DNA of 6,644 nt from Desulfobulbaceae bacterium (GTDB lineage: Bacteria > Desulfobacterota > Desulfobulbia > Desulfobulbales > Desulfobulbaceae), in contig DRLX01000388.1 of the NCBI GenBank assembly GCA_011322715.1, forward strand, positions 1 to 6,644, in the 5' to 3' direction. The position numbers and the translations under genes were made by a program. Each line of letters begins with the position of its first letter. Position 1 is the stretch's first letter. Shown one piece after another: positions 5,594 to 6,644 of the stretch. The notes under the pieces are model-generated. The model was given only the letters and a program-made list of their open reading frames with translations, had not been told where the DNA came from and did not search any database.

Positions 5594-5616
5594 GGATAAA
5601 AAAGGAGAAATAAACA

Positions 5617-6644
5617 ATGCATATCATTGATTCCGGAAACGTCGCCGCCGCCACAGGGGTAAAACTGTCGCGGGCCCAGGTCATCGCGGCATATCCGATA
5701 ACACCCCAGACCCCGCTGACGGAAAAACTCTCCGAGTTTGTTGAATCGGAAGAGCTGGACGCACAGTATATCCCGGTGGAGAGTGAACACAGTGCCATGG
5801 CTGTCTGTATCGCCGCCTCGACCGCAGGCACCAGGGCCTTTACCGCCACCAGCGCCAACGGCCTGCTCTACATGAATGAGCAACTTCACTGGGCGGTGGG
5901 GGCACGACTCCCCATTGTCATGTGTGTTGCCAACAGGGGCATAGGCGCCCCCTGGACGGTCTGGAACGACCAGCAGGATACCATTGCCCAGAGAGATGTC
6001 GGCTGGATCCAGATCTATGCCAATGACCACCAGCAGATCATAGATTCCGTTATCAAGGCATTCCGCCTGGCACAGACCGTTTCCATCCCGGTTATGGTCT
6101 GTTATGACGGCTATCTGCTCTCCCACACCTACATGCCCTTTGACCGGCCGGACCAGGAAAAGGTGGATGCATTTCTACCGCCGTTTACGACCAAGAATTT
6201 TCTCGACCCGGAAAACCCCGGCAACTTCAACCCTGTTACCCTGCCCGATGTGCGGCCGGACCAGAGCGGAACGACACGGCCCGGCTATATTGAAATCAGG
6301 CATCGGCTGCAGATGGATTTGCGGGCGTCTCTTGAGGTGTACAAAGAGATTGATGCCGACTACAAAAAAGATTTCGGCCGGGGCGGCCATCCCTTTGTCG
6401 AGGAATACAAATGCGATGATGCGGACTTTGTTGCGGTCTGCATCGGGTCTTTGTCCTATCACCTGCGAGATGTCATTGATGCCATGCGGGAAGATGGTAT
6501 CCCGATCGGCGTCATGGGGGTTCAGTTGTACCGGCCGTTTCCCGACCAGGCCATCGTCCAGGCGCTGGCAGGCAAGAAACACGTGATTGTCTTTGAAAAG
6601 GCGCTCAGTTACGGCAACCAGGGCGCTTTGTACGCTGACATTAA
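5617..6644 (+). CDS. 2-oxoacid:ferredoxin oxidoreductase, alpha subunit, 3' end cut by window
   Basis: The frame is open from the ATG at 5617 to the window edge and gives 342 residues; related alpha chains run to about 390, so roughly 50 are missing. The subunit carries the pyrimidine-side part of the thiamine diphosphate and substrate site. Conserved blocks: AAYPITPQTPL (24-34), VESEHSAMAV (54-63), ATSANGLLYMNEQLHW (77-92), and PWTVWNDQQDTIAQRDVGWIQIY (112-134), followed by FLPPF (186-190) and the C-terminal domain with GVQLYRPFP (301-309) and VIVFEKALSYGNQGALY (323-339). From memory, LHWAVGARLPIVM, PWxVWxDQxD, SHTY and VDxFLPP look closer to archaeal 2-oxoisovalerate (VorA) than to pyruvate (PorA) sequences, but this is not decisive. 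AAGGAG lies 9 bp before the start. The beta subunit is expected immediately downstream. Confidence 0.92.
   Translation, partial: MHIIDSGNVAAATGVKLSRAQVIAAYPITPQTPLTEKLSEFVESEELDAQYIPVESEHSAMAVCIAASTAGTRAFTATSANGLLYMNEQLHWAVGARLPIVMCVANRGIGAPWTVWNDQQDTIAQRDVGWIQIYANDHQQIIDSVIKAFRLAQTVSIPVMVCYDGYLLSHTYMPFDRPDQEKVDAFLPPFTTKNFLDPENPGNFNPVTLPDVRPDQSGTTRPGYIEIRHRLQMDLRASLEVYKEIDADYKKDFGRGGHPFVEEYKCDDADFVAVCIGSLSYHLRDVIDAMREDGIPIGVMGVQLYRPFPDQAIVQALAGKKHVIVFEKALSYGNQGALYADI

Noticed and set aside
5473..6126. Long minus-strand frames opposite the delta and alpha subunits.
   Set aside because: They are antisense to conserved thiamine-enzyme motifs; glycine-rich translations of this sort are typical shadows.

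Overview
The window looks like chromosomal DNA of moderate GC from an anaerobic, Gram-negative, sulfate- or metal-reducing type of bacterium. Desulfobacterota is my best guess. This rests on gene content only: a four-subunit ferredoxin-linked 2-oxoacid oxidoreductase, a short XRE-cupin regulator paired with an acyl-CoA synthetase, and a bacterial GLG1-type Cys-rich repeat protein. No marker gene is present, so the lineage call is inference.

Layout from left to right. Positions 1-159 are the 3' end of a forward gene for a Cys-rich (GLG1/FGFR-type) repeat protein. It converges on a leftward two-gene operon, and the two ends are separated by a long hairpin (233-269). The operon reads right to left: an XRE-cupin transcriptional regulator (1955-2524), then an ANL-superfamily acyl-CoA synthetase (279-1946) 8 bp downstream. 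Upstream of the regulator, a 17-bp palindrome lies between and over plausible -35/-10 boxes and is a good autoregulatory operator candidate.

Positions 2525-3183 carry no convincing protein gene. They hold a cluster of three REP-like hairpins with GTAG tetranucleotides, a tandem CACGTGCAATAT repeat exactly 20 bp apart, a perfect extended -10 box with no gene behind it, and the strong terminator of the next gene. ilvE (branched-chain aminotransferase, 3184-4248) is read leftward from a GTG codon.

A roughly 400-bp divergent spacer (4249-4647) contains foldable leader sequences on both sides. From 4648 rightward runs a tight operon in the order gamma, delta, alpha for a 2-oxoacid:ferredoxin oxidoreductase. 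Gamma and delta overlap by ATGA. Alpha is cut off by the window edge, and the beta subunit should follow.

How the genes may work together (inference): IlvE interconverts Val/Leu/Ile with their 2-oxoacids. The oxidoreductase, if of the VOR (2-oxoisovalerate) type, interconverts 2-oxoacids with acyl-CoAs and ferredoxin. The acyl-CoA synthetase could link acyl-CoAs to free acids. This would be a plausible branched-chain acid/amino-acid module, in either the fermentative or the reductive-carboxylation direction, but the oxidoreductase could equally be pyruvate-specific. I see no clearly new system. The most unusual points are the spaced first FeS motif of the delta subunit, the orphan promoter with tandem sites, and the palindrome in the regulator promoter.
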